A stretch of DNA of 64,000 nucleotides from Cymbidium sinense (GCA_021442155.1 CM038214.1:53290514-53354513); one strand, 5' to 3'; shown: positions 12,509 to 24,253, counted from the first letter of the stretch. Numbers and translations are program-made. The notes: a model not told the origin generated them from the letters alone.

Positions 12509-13807
12509 TAAAGGAACATAAGCACATAATCTTATTCATTCCAATTAATTCCTAAGGGAAATCATACTAAATAAGGCTACTTAAAATAAACCAAAGTTCT
12601 TTTAATGTTATTACATCTTTATGTTGGATTTGAGTTAAGGAAAGTGAAAGAGGTTTGCTTGTCCTAATCCCCATTCCCCATGTGTGTGAGTTAATTTTGG
12701 TTCAAGGAAGAAGTAATTAAGTTGATTTTATGATTTATTTAGGTTAGGGTATGAATTAAGTGGATTAATTAACCCTTACCTACATCAGCCTAAATTAATT
12801 AACTAATTAATAATGAGCCAATATCATTTGGAATACACATAGAAATAAATGTATGATATGATTAATTAGTAAGCTTAAGGGATCTCACTTAACTACTTTT
12901 ATGGTTTTCTCACACATGTAAGCTAACCATAATTTCATTATCTCCCCTTTTTTATTGAACACCCGAAGAGCTACCCAAGATTAAATTAGAGAAAAAAGAT
13001 TCAATTGAATTAATTAAGTTCATTAATTAACTAATTAACCCTTAATTAATCTTAACCAACTAAAATGAGATGGGCTTAGAGAAAGAGACAAACAAGGGAG
13101 CCTAAGTATCAACCCCAAATCCTTTCAATTAGTTTATTAAAGTTCGTGCATGATATTGATTTTGATTAATCTTGTTAATTAATTAATTGGGGTGTTAATT
13201 ATTTAGGATTAGAGAGAAGACTTAAAGAAAAGATTGGAAGGGAGTCCCAATCCATTTTCCTAGACATCATCATCATTAGAGATTAATAAGATTAATTACT
13301 GATTAATTTACTATTCATTTTTATCACTAATTATATTAAGAAAGTGATTAAGGCTTAATCTAATAGTTTCCTTAATTAAGTAACCAGTAAAATCCTAAAA
13401 AATAGGGGAGGCAGAGGTCATCCCCCTAAATATGCATAGAAAGTTTGAGATAAATTGGATGGTTAATTAAAGAGACATTAGACTAATTACATTTTCAATT
13501 AAACCTTAATTAAGCCAAATCCACTATTCAAAATCAATTAATAATAACTTTTCTAGATTATACTCTAAAATATCATTAAAATGAGCCTAAATTTATATAT
13601 ATTTTTTAATTTTTTTAGAATTAGTTATAAATTTAGGAAGTTTCAAGATTAAAAATAATAATTAATTAGCCCTAATTAAATTTTTAATCCTGTCAGGCCA
13701 CATGGCTAACGAGACATGCTTTCTAGATGGCACAACGAGATTTGCTATTTAAGTTATCACATCCAAGTGTTGACTCGGATGGTGGCACACATAGTAACTC
13801 CATGCTG

Positions 13808-13829
13808 TTCGATCTAAGATCAGATGGCA
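13808..13829. promoter_or_regulatory. Decayed copy of the conserved LTR palindrome in B 3' LTR
   Basis: TTCGATCTAAGATCAGATGG is the damaged equivalent of the near-perfect inverted repeat at 53692-53718 in the 5' LTR. See also A at 28061-28087 and C at 58124-58150. Confidence 0.5.
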
Positions 13830-14929
13830 ATGATTAAACCTGCAATTTCAAGGCATTAATAATAGGCTCTAAGCATGATTAGATTAGGACCGTCCATCGT
13901 GATCACTAGGGATGAAAGGCCCATGATCTATCTCCTCTCGAGCATTAAACAATGGCTATCATCCATCGATCGCCACTCGATCCGAGCTCACCTGAGCTCG
14001 AATGGAGATGAAAATAATCCCACACCTTTGGGGAAGCACAACAATCAAATCTAACAGTGCAATCACATGACATGGAAATTTCTATCACAAAAGACCAACC
14101 TATTTTCATTCAAGGATTGGTTTCAATGGCATGCCTCACCAGAGCTTATAACCGGCAGTTCCAACAATTGAGGAAGCTTTGTTTGGTAGAAATGAAGCTC
14201 TGTTGAGCTACACGAGCCTTGATTTGGTGTAGTTTGCTTGGAAGACCAAAGCACTAGACGTTAGTGGTCAGGCTTAATCGAACTCTACCCTTTGGCCATT
14301 CGGAAGCTTAGGAAAGGATTCATTCTTGCTCGTCTGGCTCCAAGGAAGGTGTGTCCAAAGTTAGCACTTTGATGGAGATTTGAGAAAATAGGAATCGAAG
14401 GTGGCCTCCCCTGCTTTGAATTTGCGTAAAATTAAGAATGGTGATTTGGGGGAGCTTGGGAAAGCTTGGGAATTGCTTTGGGAACTCTCTCCTTAGCTGT
14501 TAGGGCTGAATCAAGTGTGAGTGTGTGAGTTTAAGTGAGAATGAGGGGTTATACCCCCTCATTCCTTGCATCAGATGGTCATGACTTGTTTGGCTTCTCC
14601 TTGATCAATTGGCTACATTAGTGGTTAATGGAGGTCCTTGGGTGCATGATGTGGCTTGATTTGGTTGGGTGAGGGTGTGGCGTTGGCTACCAAAGGAGTT
14701 GTGGGTGTCCAATGGCTATTTCAAAAGCTCTAATGGGGATGGGGAGATGATTTTACCTCCCAGGGACCATGGCCGACCCAACCACCTTTGGGTCAGGTCA
14801 GCCATGGTCCTAAGTGCCTATGTGGACCTATGGTCAAGAGGCTGGGGAGTAAGAAAATGACCCAATGAGCATGTGTCTTATCTCATGGGATGCCCTAAAC
14901 CCAATGACAAAATGGTCATTTGGCTATGG

Positions 14930-15860
14930 GTTTAGTTTGGGAAAATTTGGGATGGGTCAAAACTGGGTTAGCCCAAATTTCAAGTGGTTTGGAGTTGGTT
15001 TGGTTTGATTTGGCTTGATTTGACCTATTTAGGTCAAATTGGATTAGGTTGGGTAAAGTTGACCAATTGGTCAAATTGGGTCAAACAAAGAGTTGGGTTA
15101 AGTTTATATGGACAATTGGAGTGTATTGGTGTCATTGGTTTGATTTAATTTTCTTTAGATTTAATTATGGCTCATTTGGATTCAAATAGGTCAAATGGGT
15201 AAAGTTGACCAATTTCACCAAATTGGGTTAAGTTAGGTGTTGAGTCAAGTTCAATTGGTTAATTTAAAATGATTGTAGGCTTTGGTTTGGTTTAATTTGT
15301 ATTTTGGTTAATTTGACCCTTAAGATCAATTTGGGCTTGGTTGAGTTGACCAATTGATCAACTTGGGCTCAATTATGTCTTTGGTCAAGTTCAAAAAGTG
15401 ATTTGGAATGAACTTGAGCCATTTGTTACAATCGATTTGGATCAAATCATGATTTGACCCATTTTAGCTTTTTTAGGCCAATTTGGGTCAACTTGGGTCA
15501 AATGGAAAATTAGGCTTGGCTTGGCTCAAGTGAAGGTTTGGTCATGTTCAATCATTGATTATGAGTTTGTTTGAATCAATGGTTTTAATCAACTTGGCAT
15601 ATGGTGAATTTTGGCTAGTTTGGGTTTCATCTGGGCTAAGTGTTGACTTGGTCAAAGGCTATGTTTGACTTGGTTTGACCTAATTTAAGATAATTCACTA
15701 ACCTAGGATGATTGTTGATCATGATGTGAAGTTTGGATGGGCTTAGTTCAATCCAATTTAGGTTGAATTAGAACTTGGCTCAAAAAGGTCCTTTAGGTCA
15801 CTTTGAGTTAAGTGAGCCTAAATGGGTCAATTGGCTTGATCATGGTTTGATTCAAGTTTA
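14930..15860. repeat. GGTCAA/TTGACC-rich zone of B 3' LTR
   Basis: Short words GGTCAA and TTGACC (W-box-like TTGACY on one strand or the other) recur well over fifteen times, mixed with TTGGTTTGATTTGG-type text. The zone has no coding potential. The same zone occurs in B's 5' LTR (54840-55740), A (29100-29480 and 45050-45400) and C (56560-56930), always near the LTR end farthest from the TATA box. Confidence 0.6.
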
Positions 15861-16640
15861 GTTGAACTTACACATGAGCACAAGATTAAAATATAAATCC
15901 AATTGCAAGTGGTTTGGAGGCAAATGGGTTTTAGTTCATTTAATAATTTCAAGTCAAAAGGGCTAACTTAGGTTTGATTTGGGTTAGCTTGGATTTGGAT
16001 TGATAATTATAGTTTTTGTTTATATTTAGGTTAATGATTGTAAGAGTGATTGAATTATGAAGAAATCCATGGGTTTTGAATTGGATTGGGTATCATTTAG
16101 CAAGTTCAAGAATTTGAAAAAAGAAATAATTTGATTTAGTTTGAGTTTCAATCATTTGGAGTTTGGAATTGATTTATGATTTGAAATTTGTTTTGAGATT
16201 GAATTTGATAATTGAGAAAATTAATTGGATTTGGGTTGATTTGAATTTAAGGCTAAGTACATAAGATAAAAAATCGAGGTTAGAAGGGATTTTGTTTTGG
16301 TTAAGGCTAAGTCCATAAGATAAAATCAAAGGGCTTAGAAGAGATTTTAGAATTTGAATTCAATCATGGGTTTCAATCATTTGATAGGAATGTCAATTTA
16401 GATTTTGTTTTGAACTTGAGGTTTGGTTTGTAAGAAGGAAGCAATGATTGTTTAGTTTAGGCAAGTCTAAAACCCTAAGGCATACCATTCCTATGGATAA
16501 ACCATCTAAATCTCCAGGCTTAGGTTAAGTGTACACCTAATCACTAGAAGTATCTTAAGACTAAGAAACTCTTATTGTCTATGAGAGTCTTAGATCAATA
16601 ATTAGGAAGTTGAGAGCTCACTCCAAAAGTGAGGTCAACA

Positions 16641-19400
16641 TAGGGCATCGAATAAACTTGGTGTGACTAACAAGGCACATTGCACGTATTCATGTTGACC
16701 AAGATGATCAACAATGTCCAAAGGATCACAAACACTAATAGAAATGTTCTATCCCTAAACCCCAAGGTGGGATAGAATCAGATCTACAATGCAACTCAAC
16801 TTGCCGGGAATAAAATAGGAAGAAATGATCTACCGGAGGATCAAACACTTTTCACGGAAAGTGTTTATTATCCAGGGATAGAAGATAAGAGTTTGAGTTG
16901 GTTTGATATGATTTGGGGAGAAAAGATCCATTGGGGATGAGTGCATGAACCTTCCACTATGGAAGCATGTTTAGGTTATCCACTATGGATAGAGGTTTGA
17001 TTGATCTCGCCTGGGGAATTTGACTTGATTAATTGATGAGCATCCACTAGGGATGAGAATTTGATTTGATTTATTGATTTATGATTTAGTGCTCCATTGG
17101 GGAGAGGACATGATTTGGTTTTGAGGGCACATCAGCTGGAGAAGTGAGCTCACATCCGCTGGGGATAAGATAGATTTAATTTGGGCTCCACAAAAGGAAG
17201 GGTGATGGATTTGATGAAATGCCGTGCAAATGGATCCACTAAGAAGGGGCTAATATCAGCCTAGACCTATCTTAGATTTACAAATCCAAAGGATAGTCTA
17301 CCGGTCGTAGGGTAGAGCTAACCAACCTAAGGGTTTCCTTTCGGTGTGCAACAACTATGCTAGGGAGAAGGCGTAGTAGGCTTACATCTCTAAAAGTAAG
17401 AGACAACCATTGGGGTGATTTGTTGGATGCAATAAATCAAACCCTACCTTGGGCGACTACTGAATGAATGTCATTGGGGGACTTATATCAACTCAAAAGT
17501 AGTCAAGATAATGACATTTGATTAAATTGCATTTATTTTAATTTCATTTGCTTTAATTTGATGGATCTCATCGGTGTGTGATGGAACCACTAAGAAGGGG
17601 CTTATCTCAGCCTAAACCTATCTTAGATTTATAAATCGAAAGGAATAGTCTGTTAGCCGCGGGGTAGGGCTAACCAACCTAGGGGGTGCTTTTCGGTGTG
17701 CAATGGTCAAGTTAGGAAGAAAGCACGGGGACTCACATCCTCCTACACAAGGAACCTCTAGGGTGATCGGTTGCTTGCACAACAAATCAAACCTGACCTA
17801 AGGATGGTTGTTGGTGTGCAACGGTCATGCTAGAAAGAATGCATAATAGACATATTTCTTTCAAAGCAAAGATGACCACGAGGGTGACTCATTGATGGCA
17901 CAACAAGTTGAAACTGACCTAAGGGTAACTACTGAGAGAGTGCTAACCCGGGAACTTATCTCAACTCAAGATAGTTAGGCAATTCTTATAGGGAGTTTTG
18001 CTGACACTACCATAAAGATAGGATGCCTGCTTGGGAAAGGGGACACTGGGGGCATGAATTCCTAATCCACAAGCAAAGATATATTTTGTTTGTTTATTAT
18101 CATAGACCTTGTTGGTTTGTGAGGGACCACACTGAGAAGGAGCTCATATCAGCCTAGTCCTATCTCAGACTTACTGGACCAAGGGAGAATCTGCATATCT
18201 GTAAGACAAATTCTCCAACCACAAGAGTGGCTACTAAGAAAGGGGGACTGTCCAATCCAAAAGTAACCCGGGTAGTGTCTAAATTGGGTCGCTAAGGACG
18301 TGATCCAAGTAGAGTGCCCATAGGGGAGGTTCTACTAGGGGCATTATCCAGAACCCTGTAAAAGAAAGCCTGTAGGTATTCGGTGCCCAACTCAAGGAGA
18401 AAGCATGGGGACTCACATCTGCCAAGAGTCGTGTATCCACCGGGTGGGTTGCGGTCAGCATGATGATAATCAACCAACCTAAGGCCCATCAGATTGTGAC
18501 AATCAGTCTAGAAAGAAGCGTGGTGACTTATATCTCTCTAAAGCAGAACTGATCACCGGGATAGTCTGTCTTCGGCTCGACAGGAGCTATCCAACCTAGG
18601 GCGACTACTAAGTGAGTTGTCTTGTGTAAGGACTAAACCCAAGCTTGAAGTAGTCAAGAGAAAAGGAGCCACTAGGGGACTTATCTTAAACCTCAAATAT
18701 ACTTGACCTAGTCAGTGTATGATGTCTAGTTTAAGAAGAAAGCATGTAAGCTTACATCCTCTTAAACAAAGTCAACATGGGGTAGTTTACTGGCTGCACA
18801 TTAAGGCCTAATAAACTGACAAGACACTCATTAGTTTGCAATGGTCAAGTTAAAAAGAAAGCGCAAGAACTCACATCTGCTAAATAAGTGACCACTGGGG
18901 TGACACACTAATATGGTAGCATATCGGCTCAACCGAGTGCAGCTAATGAGCGAGTGCCACGGGGGGCTTACTCCCACATCAAAATAGCTTGAGACAATAG
19001 ATGTGTGTTTATTTGTGTTATGAAAGAGGGAATAGGATGCCACTTGGGTTCTCTTACACCTACCCTAAACACACAGAAGAATGGATGAAATGGCGCCACA
19101 AGGGCAATTATGACTCCACCTAGAAAGGATGTCTCTTTGGTTCTCTTACACCTAACTTAGTTGTACTAATAGAAATAGATACCTCTTGGGTTCTCTTACA
19201 CCTAACCTAGTAGAACTAGAGGATCATTTGTAGTTTTTGTTTGTGTTGTGGAGGGATAGGATGCCGCTCAAATTCTCTTACACCTACCCTAAACACATCG
19301 TGGAGGATTCACAAGCGATAGATATTTCTAACACATAAAAGATGGAATTTGATATAAAATAAGTTTTATTGATGATTATTTTCAAACAAGATTTATATAT
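16641..19400 (-). repeat. Element B 3' UTR with degenerate tandem repeats
   Basis: Between the LTR and integrase there is no domain, only repeats. CCACTAAGAAGGGGCT followed by ATCAGCC and CCTATCTTAGATTTA occurs at about 17236 and 17587, and a diverged copy at 18127. A shorter unit of the form AGAAAGCrYGgGGACTcACAT occurs near 17360, 17711, 17832, 18394, 18509, 18732 and 18849. GGGTTCTCTTACACCTA occurs near 19045, 19140, 19187 and 19275. CCACTAtGGAtg-type words recur from 16950 to 17160. Repeat-bearing 3' UTRs are known for Tat elements. The overlapping ORFs at 18279-18489 are repeat-derived. Confidence 0.75.
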
Positions 19401-19439
19401 AGTATTTCTTTAAGTAGAGCCCATTGATTGGAAGCATCG

Positions 19440-20560
19440 GGCACTCTCCCTTATAATTTATAAGTTTATAAGATCCTACTTGGTAGGCCTTTTCTATGGA
19501 AAAAAGGCCTTTCCAAGTAGGTTCAAACTTGCCTCCCACCTTTCGATGTGCAACAATTGGTCTCATTAGAGCTAAAACAAGCTATCCTACTTCAAAAGCT
19601 CAAGGACAGACCAACTAGTTGTGAGTTTGAATCATTTTAGCTTTGGACAACTTGAGGTTCTAGCATGCTGAGGCATCTCTCCTCCAAAACCTTTGAGCAC
19701 TTCCAACTATAGCTTGACATTCTACTCTGTAGTAATCTTGCTACCCACAACTATCCTTATTGATGGGAGTCAGGCTTCTAAAGGTAGAACTACTTCAGAC
19801 CCATACACTAAGGAGAATGGGGTAGATTGAGTTGGAGTTTTGTATGTGGTGAGGTAAGCCCACAAGGCTTCAACTAACTGCTCATGCCAATATCGCTTAT
19901 TATCATCGAGTGTCTTCTCCAGTATCTGGATGAGAGTATTGTTGAATGCTTCTGCTAGACTATTTTCCCTTGGGTAGTAGATGGTGGAATATCTCCAATC
20001 TATGATGTGTCTCCAGGAAAAACTATTGATTTTAGTGCTCTTAAATGTAGTACCATTATCGAATATAATTTCTCGAGGCATCTCGAACCTATATATGATA
20101 TGGTTCCTAAAAGCACATGCCGAAGTTGACCTCTCTATGGGATTGCCTCACGATGGCGTACAATGAAAAGGTGACCCTTGGAAGAAGAAGGAAGACCATG
20201 GTACCCAACACTCAAATGGTTATCACCAATGTAGGGATAATGGATGTGGACCACACCATGCACCCATTTGGGAATCTCCTCCATGCAATGATCATCAATA
20301 GTATCCTAGTCTCTTGATCTTTAGACAAAATAATGCACGCAGTGTACCTTGGTCCCCACACAATAACCACAAATGATCGAAAGACCACCAGTACAAGGTG
20401 TTGCCTACAAGAGCGTAGCAAAGGGCTCTCTACTTCACTGGGTGTGTTAGTGATTTCTCTTAAAGTAGATTTCCTATATTTAGATAATCCATAAATGGTT
20501 TACTCCAATCTGACTCCTCATCCTTTTTGGCAATGGCAACATCCCCTTCAAGAGAGAATC
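19440..20560 (-). pseudogene. Integrase remnant of element B
   Basis: The minus strand reads from 20560 downwards. The linker block DWSKPFMDYL precedes a damaged zinc-binding N-terminus (YALVGNTLYWWSFDHLWLL, KIKRLGYYW) at about 20320-20450. The core follows, with PSSSKGHLF near 20170, then the open piece 19770-20081. That piece carries IIFDNGTTF (second catalytic Asp), IDWRYSTIYYP and SLAEAFNNTL (catalytic Glu), ending VLPLEA. The first catalytic Asp is not recognisable. The C-terminus fades after about 19650. Integrase inserts the cDNA into the host chromosome. Several frame breaks make it non-functional. Confidence 0.85.
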
Positions 20561-20570
20561 TACAAACCCA

Positions 20571-21290
20571 AGGAATTTCCCTGAAGCTACTCCGAATGCA
20601 CACTTCAGGGAATTCATTTTGAGATTAAATTATCTTAACTATTCAAAAACTACTCTCAAGTCGAAGAGATGGTCTTATTTTTCTTTGCTTTTGACTACTA
20701 GATCATCAACATAGCATTCAACTTGATAATGAATGAGTTCGTTGAAGATTAGAGTCAGGGCCCACTGGTATGTAGCACCAGCATTTTTAAGGCCGAAAGG
20801 CATGACCTTATAACAATAGATTCCGATCGGGGTTCAAAAAGTAGTGTTTCTTTCATTCTTAGGGGACATTTTGATTTGGTTATAGCCAGATGACCCATCC
20901 ATAAAAGAGAATACTGCATGAGATGAGGCAATGTCCACCATTAATTCTGATATAGGAAGTGGAAATTCATCCTTAGGACATGCCTTATTTAGATCCCTAA
21001 AATCAATGCATATGAAAATTTGGCTATTCTTTTTCTTAACTAGGACAACACTGGCCAACCAAGTATGATATTTTTCTTCCCTGATAAAGCCATCATCAGT
21101 TAATTTCTTTATTTCAGAAGTGACCTATTGTTTAATGTCTAATCACATGCATCTATGAGCTTGCTTGATAGGGTTAGCATTAGGTTCTATTACTAGTTTG
21201 TGGACTGATATGTAGAGATAAACTAAGTATCTCTTCATAAATCCATATGAAGCAGTCCTTAAACTCAAGCTAATATCCTAACTAAGTCAT
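20571..21290 (-). pseudogene. Reverse transcriptase remnant of element B (truncated)
   Basis: The open piece 20834-21058 carries VVLVKKKNSQ, DFRDLNKACPKDEFPLPI and FSFMDGSSGYNQIKM, the fingers/palm blocks of Ty3/gypsy RT. In another frame, at about 20698-20714, lies the catalytic CYVDDLVVKSK. The sequence then reaches SGKFLGF at 20571-20592 and jumps directly to the pre-integrase linker. The thumb and both RNase H domains are therefore missing. In A the same interval is about 1.3 kb longer. RT would copy the genomic RNA to DNA; this copy cannot. Confidence 0.88.
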
Positions 21291-21890
21291 TGGTTTCTTC
21301 TTCATTCAACAAGGAGTTGATGTATGTCAGACGTGGATTGTCTTTAGTTCCTAAGTTAATCTCTTTAAGTTCATTAATGGTTGATCTGATCTCTTCTTCA
21401 AACTCTGGTGATGTCTCTTTAACTTCAAGCTCATTTGGGTCATCTGAAGTTCTAAACATACCTCCTCATAAGAGTTAGCATGACTTGATAAGAACCTATC
21501 ACCAAATGAGTGGTGATGACTAGGTAATGGTTGTCATTGTCAACTATACCCACTATGTAAAATCCTAGTCCTGGTCTTGATTGAAAATATATGCTTTGGT
21601 TGTCCCATAAAATTTCAAAGTAATTTGACCTATGTTTAGACCAAATATGCAGGATTAATCCCTTCTTCGCTAAGTTAAGAACACAAGGTGAATACCAATC
21701 AAAAGGTAATTGTATTAAATCTTTATATGAATCATCTTCAAGTTCTACATCAGCTTCTTGACTTGAGGATGATGCTCCCAACAAAAATCTCTTTTGCTTG
21801 ACATCAGTGGATGACTTGGGGGCCTCCTTAACTACTAAACTTTCAACTTTCTGAGAAGAAAGTGAGGTTAAAGCTAAAGTTTTCAACTAC
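21291..21890 (-). pseudogene. Protease-RT linker of element B
   Basis: The 144-residue frame 21452-21886 contains an Asp/Glu-rich stretch, then LIQLPFDWYSPCVLNLAKKG and GLGFYIVG. It matches A's frame at 35136-35330 (MELPFDWYSTCVRNSVKHG). The 64-residue frame 21265-21459 continues with an acidic segment (PEFEEEIRSTINELKEI, LLNEEETNDL) that leads into RT. This linker is known in Tat elements, but I know no function for it. In Ogre the protease and RT parts are separated by an intron; I did not identify splice sites here. Confidence 0.7.
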
Positions 21891-22480
21891 TATCTGACTA
21901 TTCTACATAATAGTGATTCAGATACATTCATGCTTTGCTTGGAGGCCTGGTCCTCATCACTGTCTGGCTGAATGTCACCTCCAAAGGGACCCACTGAGAG
22001 GGGTTGGTCTATGTGCTAACCACATGAGACTCATCCTCTAAACTGGATTTTAATTCTATGTGGATAGTGGGGGTATTCCTCTGAGTCAGAACATAGCTCT
22101 TATTTGGTGGCCAATAGGGAGGAGGTCTTCCACCTCTGGAACTACCTCTAGATCTGCCTCAGCCTATACCTGGTGGGGGTTGAGTCATCTTACTCATGTG
22201 TTCATATAGAGGAACAAACTATGGGCAAAATCCATTATCCGGCTCTACTTCTTCCTCGGTGCCTGATTCTCGCTCACTTGTATTTCATCTTCTTTTCCTT
22301 TTTTTTTCTTTTTTTCTTTTTCTTTTTATTCTTTTTCTTTTTATTCTTTTTCTCTTGTTTCTTTTTCTTTTATTTTTGAACATTCACCAAGTTCACAAGA
22401 GTATACTTTTTGATTTGGAGGATGATAGTAAGCTACATCTTCATATATCTCAACCCCCCTAACTGAAAAAGGCTTCAAGT
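21891..22480 (-). repeat. Spacer with long T/C (minus-strand GAAAAA) microsatellite
   Basis: Positions 22276-22376 are almost pure T and C, built on TTTTTC. The minus strand would encode a Lys/Glu-rich run. A homologous but shorter run is at 35670-35717 in A. The two plus-strand Phe-rich frames here (22173-22379 and 22196-22462) are artefacts of this tract. The flanks (21900-22270 and 22380-22480) show no recognised domain. Confidence 0.7.
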
Positions 22481-23113
22481 CTTCTTTGACATAATACTCT
22501 ATTCCACATCTTCAAAATTTGATGTACTGATGTAAAGAGGATAGAACCATGTTATTTCTATGTATCCAAGGCCTATCGAGCGAAGCAAGGAAAGATGTGT
22601 CTAAATCAATTATGTAGAACTTAGTTTCAGTCTTCTAGTAATCTATCTCTAATGGGAACACTATAGAGCCTTAAGCCCGCTCTCCTTGCTCATTGAATCC
22701 TCTCAACATCATCCGATCTCCTTGAGTTTAGAGATGTCAATCCTCAAGTAAGTAAGGGTCTTTAGACTCATAATGTTCACTAATGCACCTGGATCAACTA
22801 ACATCCTAGGGAGTCTGAATCTGCTCATGTCCATTGTGATGTAGAGGGGACAGTTGTACTCTGTTGTCCCAAAAAGAAGGTCTTCATCGGTGAATGTAAC
22901 TCTACGGCCTTCTCTTGAATAACATGCCTCCTCTCCAATAGTGATCAACTGAGCTAAGCATATTTTGGGATTATGAAGGGCTTTAATCAATGACTCCTTC
23001 ATCTCTTTGGATAAGACAAAGGCATCATATATGCTTAGTTTAGCTGGTAACTTTCTTAAGTGAGTGAGGACATTGTAATCAAGTCTAGACTGGTCCTTCA
23101 AAAGCATATCCAT
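22481..23113 (-). pseudogene. Aspartic protease region of element B
   Basis: The open frame 22709-23113 (134 residues) contains YNVLTHLRKLPAKLSIYDA, then EACYSREGRRVTFTDEDLL and LYITMDMSRFRLPRMLVDPG...NIMSLKTL. The last piece is the retropepsin active site with D-P-G instead of D-S/T-G. Downstream at about 22500-22620, in broken frames, is the post-protease block (RSIGLGYIE, WFYPLYIST). The corresponding A frame reads VLVDLGASVNIM. Role in a live element: processing of the polyprotein. Confidence 0.8.
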
Positions 23114-24253
23114 ATGTGGAGCATCTTATGGAGGGGCTTCTTGATCACTAGAACCAATGACTTATTTACCCTTATCCCGAGGTGCTATCCTAGGAGGTAG
23201 AACTTTTCCACTGTGGAGGTTAACTTTTGGGACTTCATCAGATGGTTTAGTGGAAAGTGCTACCTACTCATTAGGTTCACCTACAACTTCTCTTATAGGA
23301 TCATCGGAGTCAGATGACTCCAAATCAATCTCAATGGGTGAACTGAATGATTCAGGAATAGAAAATCCATTTCTAAATTAGAAAAGGAGTGATTGGAACT
23401 AGAATTATTATTATTTTTTTATACTTGGAGAGTTTTTGAGAAGAATAAAATCTAGAGTATCAGAAGTGGACAAGATGCAAGTAAAAAATTTATTTATTAA
23501 TTTCATTTCAGGTGGAGGTACATGATAGAAATCTAATAAAGTAAGTGGGGTAAGTTGTTTAATGCCTTTATCCATTAATATAATGCTTCTGCTAAAAAAA
23601 GAGGAGCTAGTGGAAGAGAAGTAGCAATGGGAGAGTGGACTGATGGTGGTTGCTCCATATCCCAGCAAGTGAGTGGAGGTTGCTACTACTATTGGGCTTC
23701 TACCCCCTTCAAGTTATCCTTGGCAACTTTCAAACCTTCCTTAGAGTTGGAGGTTTGAGGATTTAGGCACCTGCAAGAGTAACTTTCTGATCTTGGAGAT
23801 GATTTTCTTGGAGGTTGGGATAGCTAGATATCCCAACCTTCCTCTGTTTTAAGAAGATTGTGTGTATCCCCAAGGATTATCCTAATAGAACTAGAGGGTT
23901 GTTCTAGTAGATATTCCTTAGGGATGATAATGGCACCCAACTTGTAGCTACACTTAAGCTAGTCCTTAAAGGTAAAGTAATCTTCTAGGATATGGCCTAG
24001 CATGAGGTGGTAGGGGCAATAGTTTGGATCGTGACTCTTGCCCACTTTCTTTAGCCTCTTAGGCTCTGGTAATTGAAAATTAGGCTTCTATATGAGATTC
24101 TTAAAGATCTTTCTCACTACCTCCCTCTTGAATGAATTTGGTTTATTCAATATATCGACAAGAGTAGGTAAATGACAGCTACCTGGTGATGGATAGGAAT
24201 ACTGCTACTGATGGTGCTGATGAGGATGCTACTGAGGAGGTGATGGTGGAGGC
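23114..24253 (-). pseudogene. Element B gag C-terminal part, left of the A insertion
   Basis: The minus strand from 24253 downwards gives a Pro/Gln/His-rich stretch (24180-24250), then at about 23969-24026 NYCPYHLMLGHILEDYF, the Cys/His block with its last Cys changed to Tyr. Next comes TIPKEYLLEQP (about 23900-23930) and a frame 23411-23668 without known domain. Frame breaks are common. The rest of this gag continues at 45636 on the other side of element A. The 74-residue plus-strand frame 23157-23381 is a shadow. Confidence 0.7.
24249..24253. repeat. Target site duplication of element A, left copy (GAGGC)
   Basis: GAGGC immediately precedes the A LTR. The identical GAGGC follows the other LTR at 45631-45635. 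A perfect 5-bp duplication is what Ty3/gypsy integrases make. Confidence 0.8.

Larger units (their letters stand above)
8999..16640 (-). repeat. Element B 3' LTR (7.6 kb)
   Basis: It aligns along its length with 50274-56508. Examples are CACTACCCTACAATGGACCT at about 9100 and 50390, TAATTACATCTTAAG/TAATTATGTCTTAAG near 9260/50560, and the GGTCAA-rich part at 14.9-15.9/54.8-55.8 kb. In plus orientation it begins TGGTGTATTTGG and ends GAGGTCAACA, that is TG...CA. It is 1.42 kb longer than the other copy because of 11088-12508. At 7.6 kb it is unusually long even for this group. Short plus and minus frames within it are chance. Confidence 0.88.

Noticed and set aside
14669..14860. 63-residue Trp-rich plus-strand frame
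   Set aside because: It is inside B's LTR, opposite to the element's sense, and not open in the other LTR copy.
18279..18489. Overlapping minus-strand frames of 64 and 65 codons
   Set aside because: They lie in B's degenerate 3' UTR repeats and show no family resemblance.
22276..22376. Polypyrimidine tract as the 3' end of the Ogre intron
   Set aside because: The coding strand is the minus strand, where the tract is purine-rich, so it cannot be the pyrimidine tract of that intron.
22173..22462. Two plus-strand Phe/Leu-rich frames that look like membrane proteins
   Set aside because: They are translations of a TTTTTC microsatellite; the real coding sense of this region is the minus strand.
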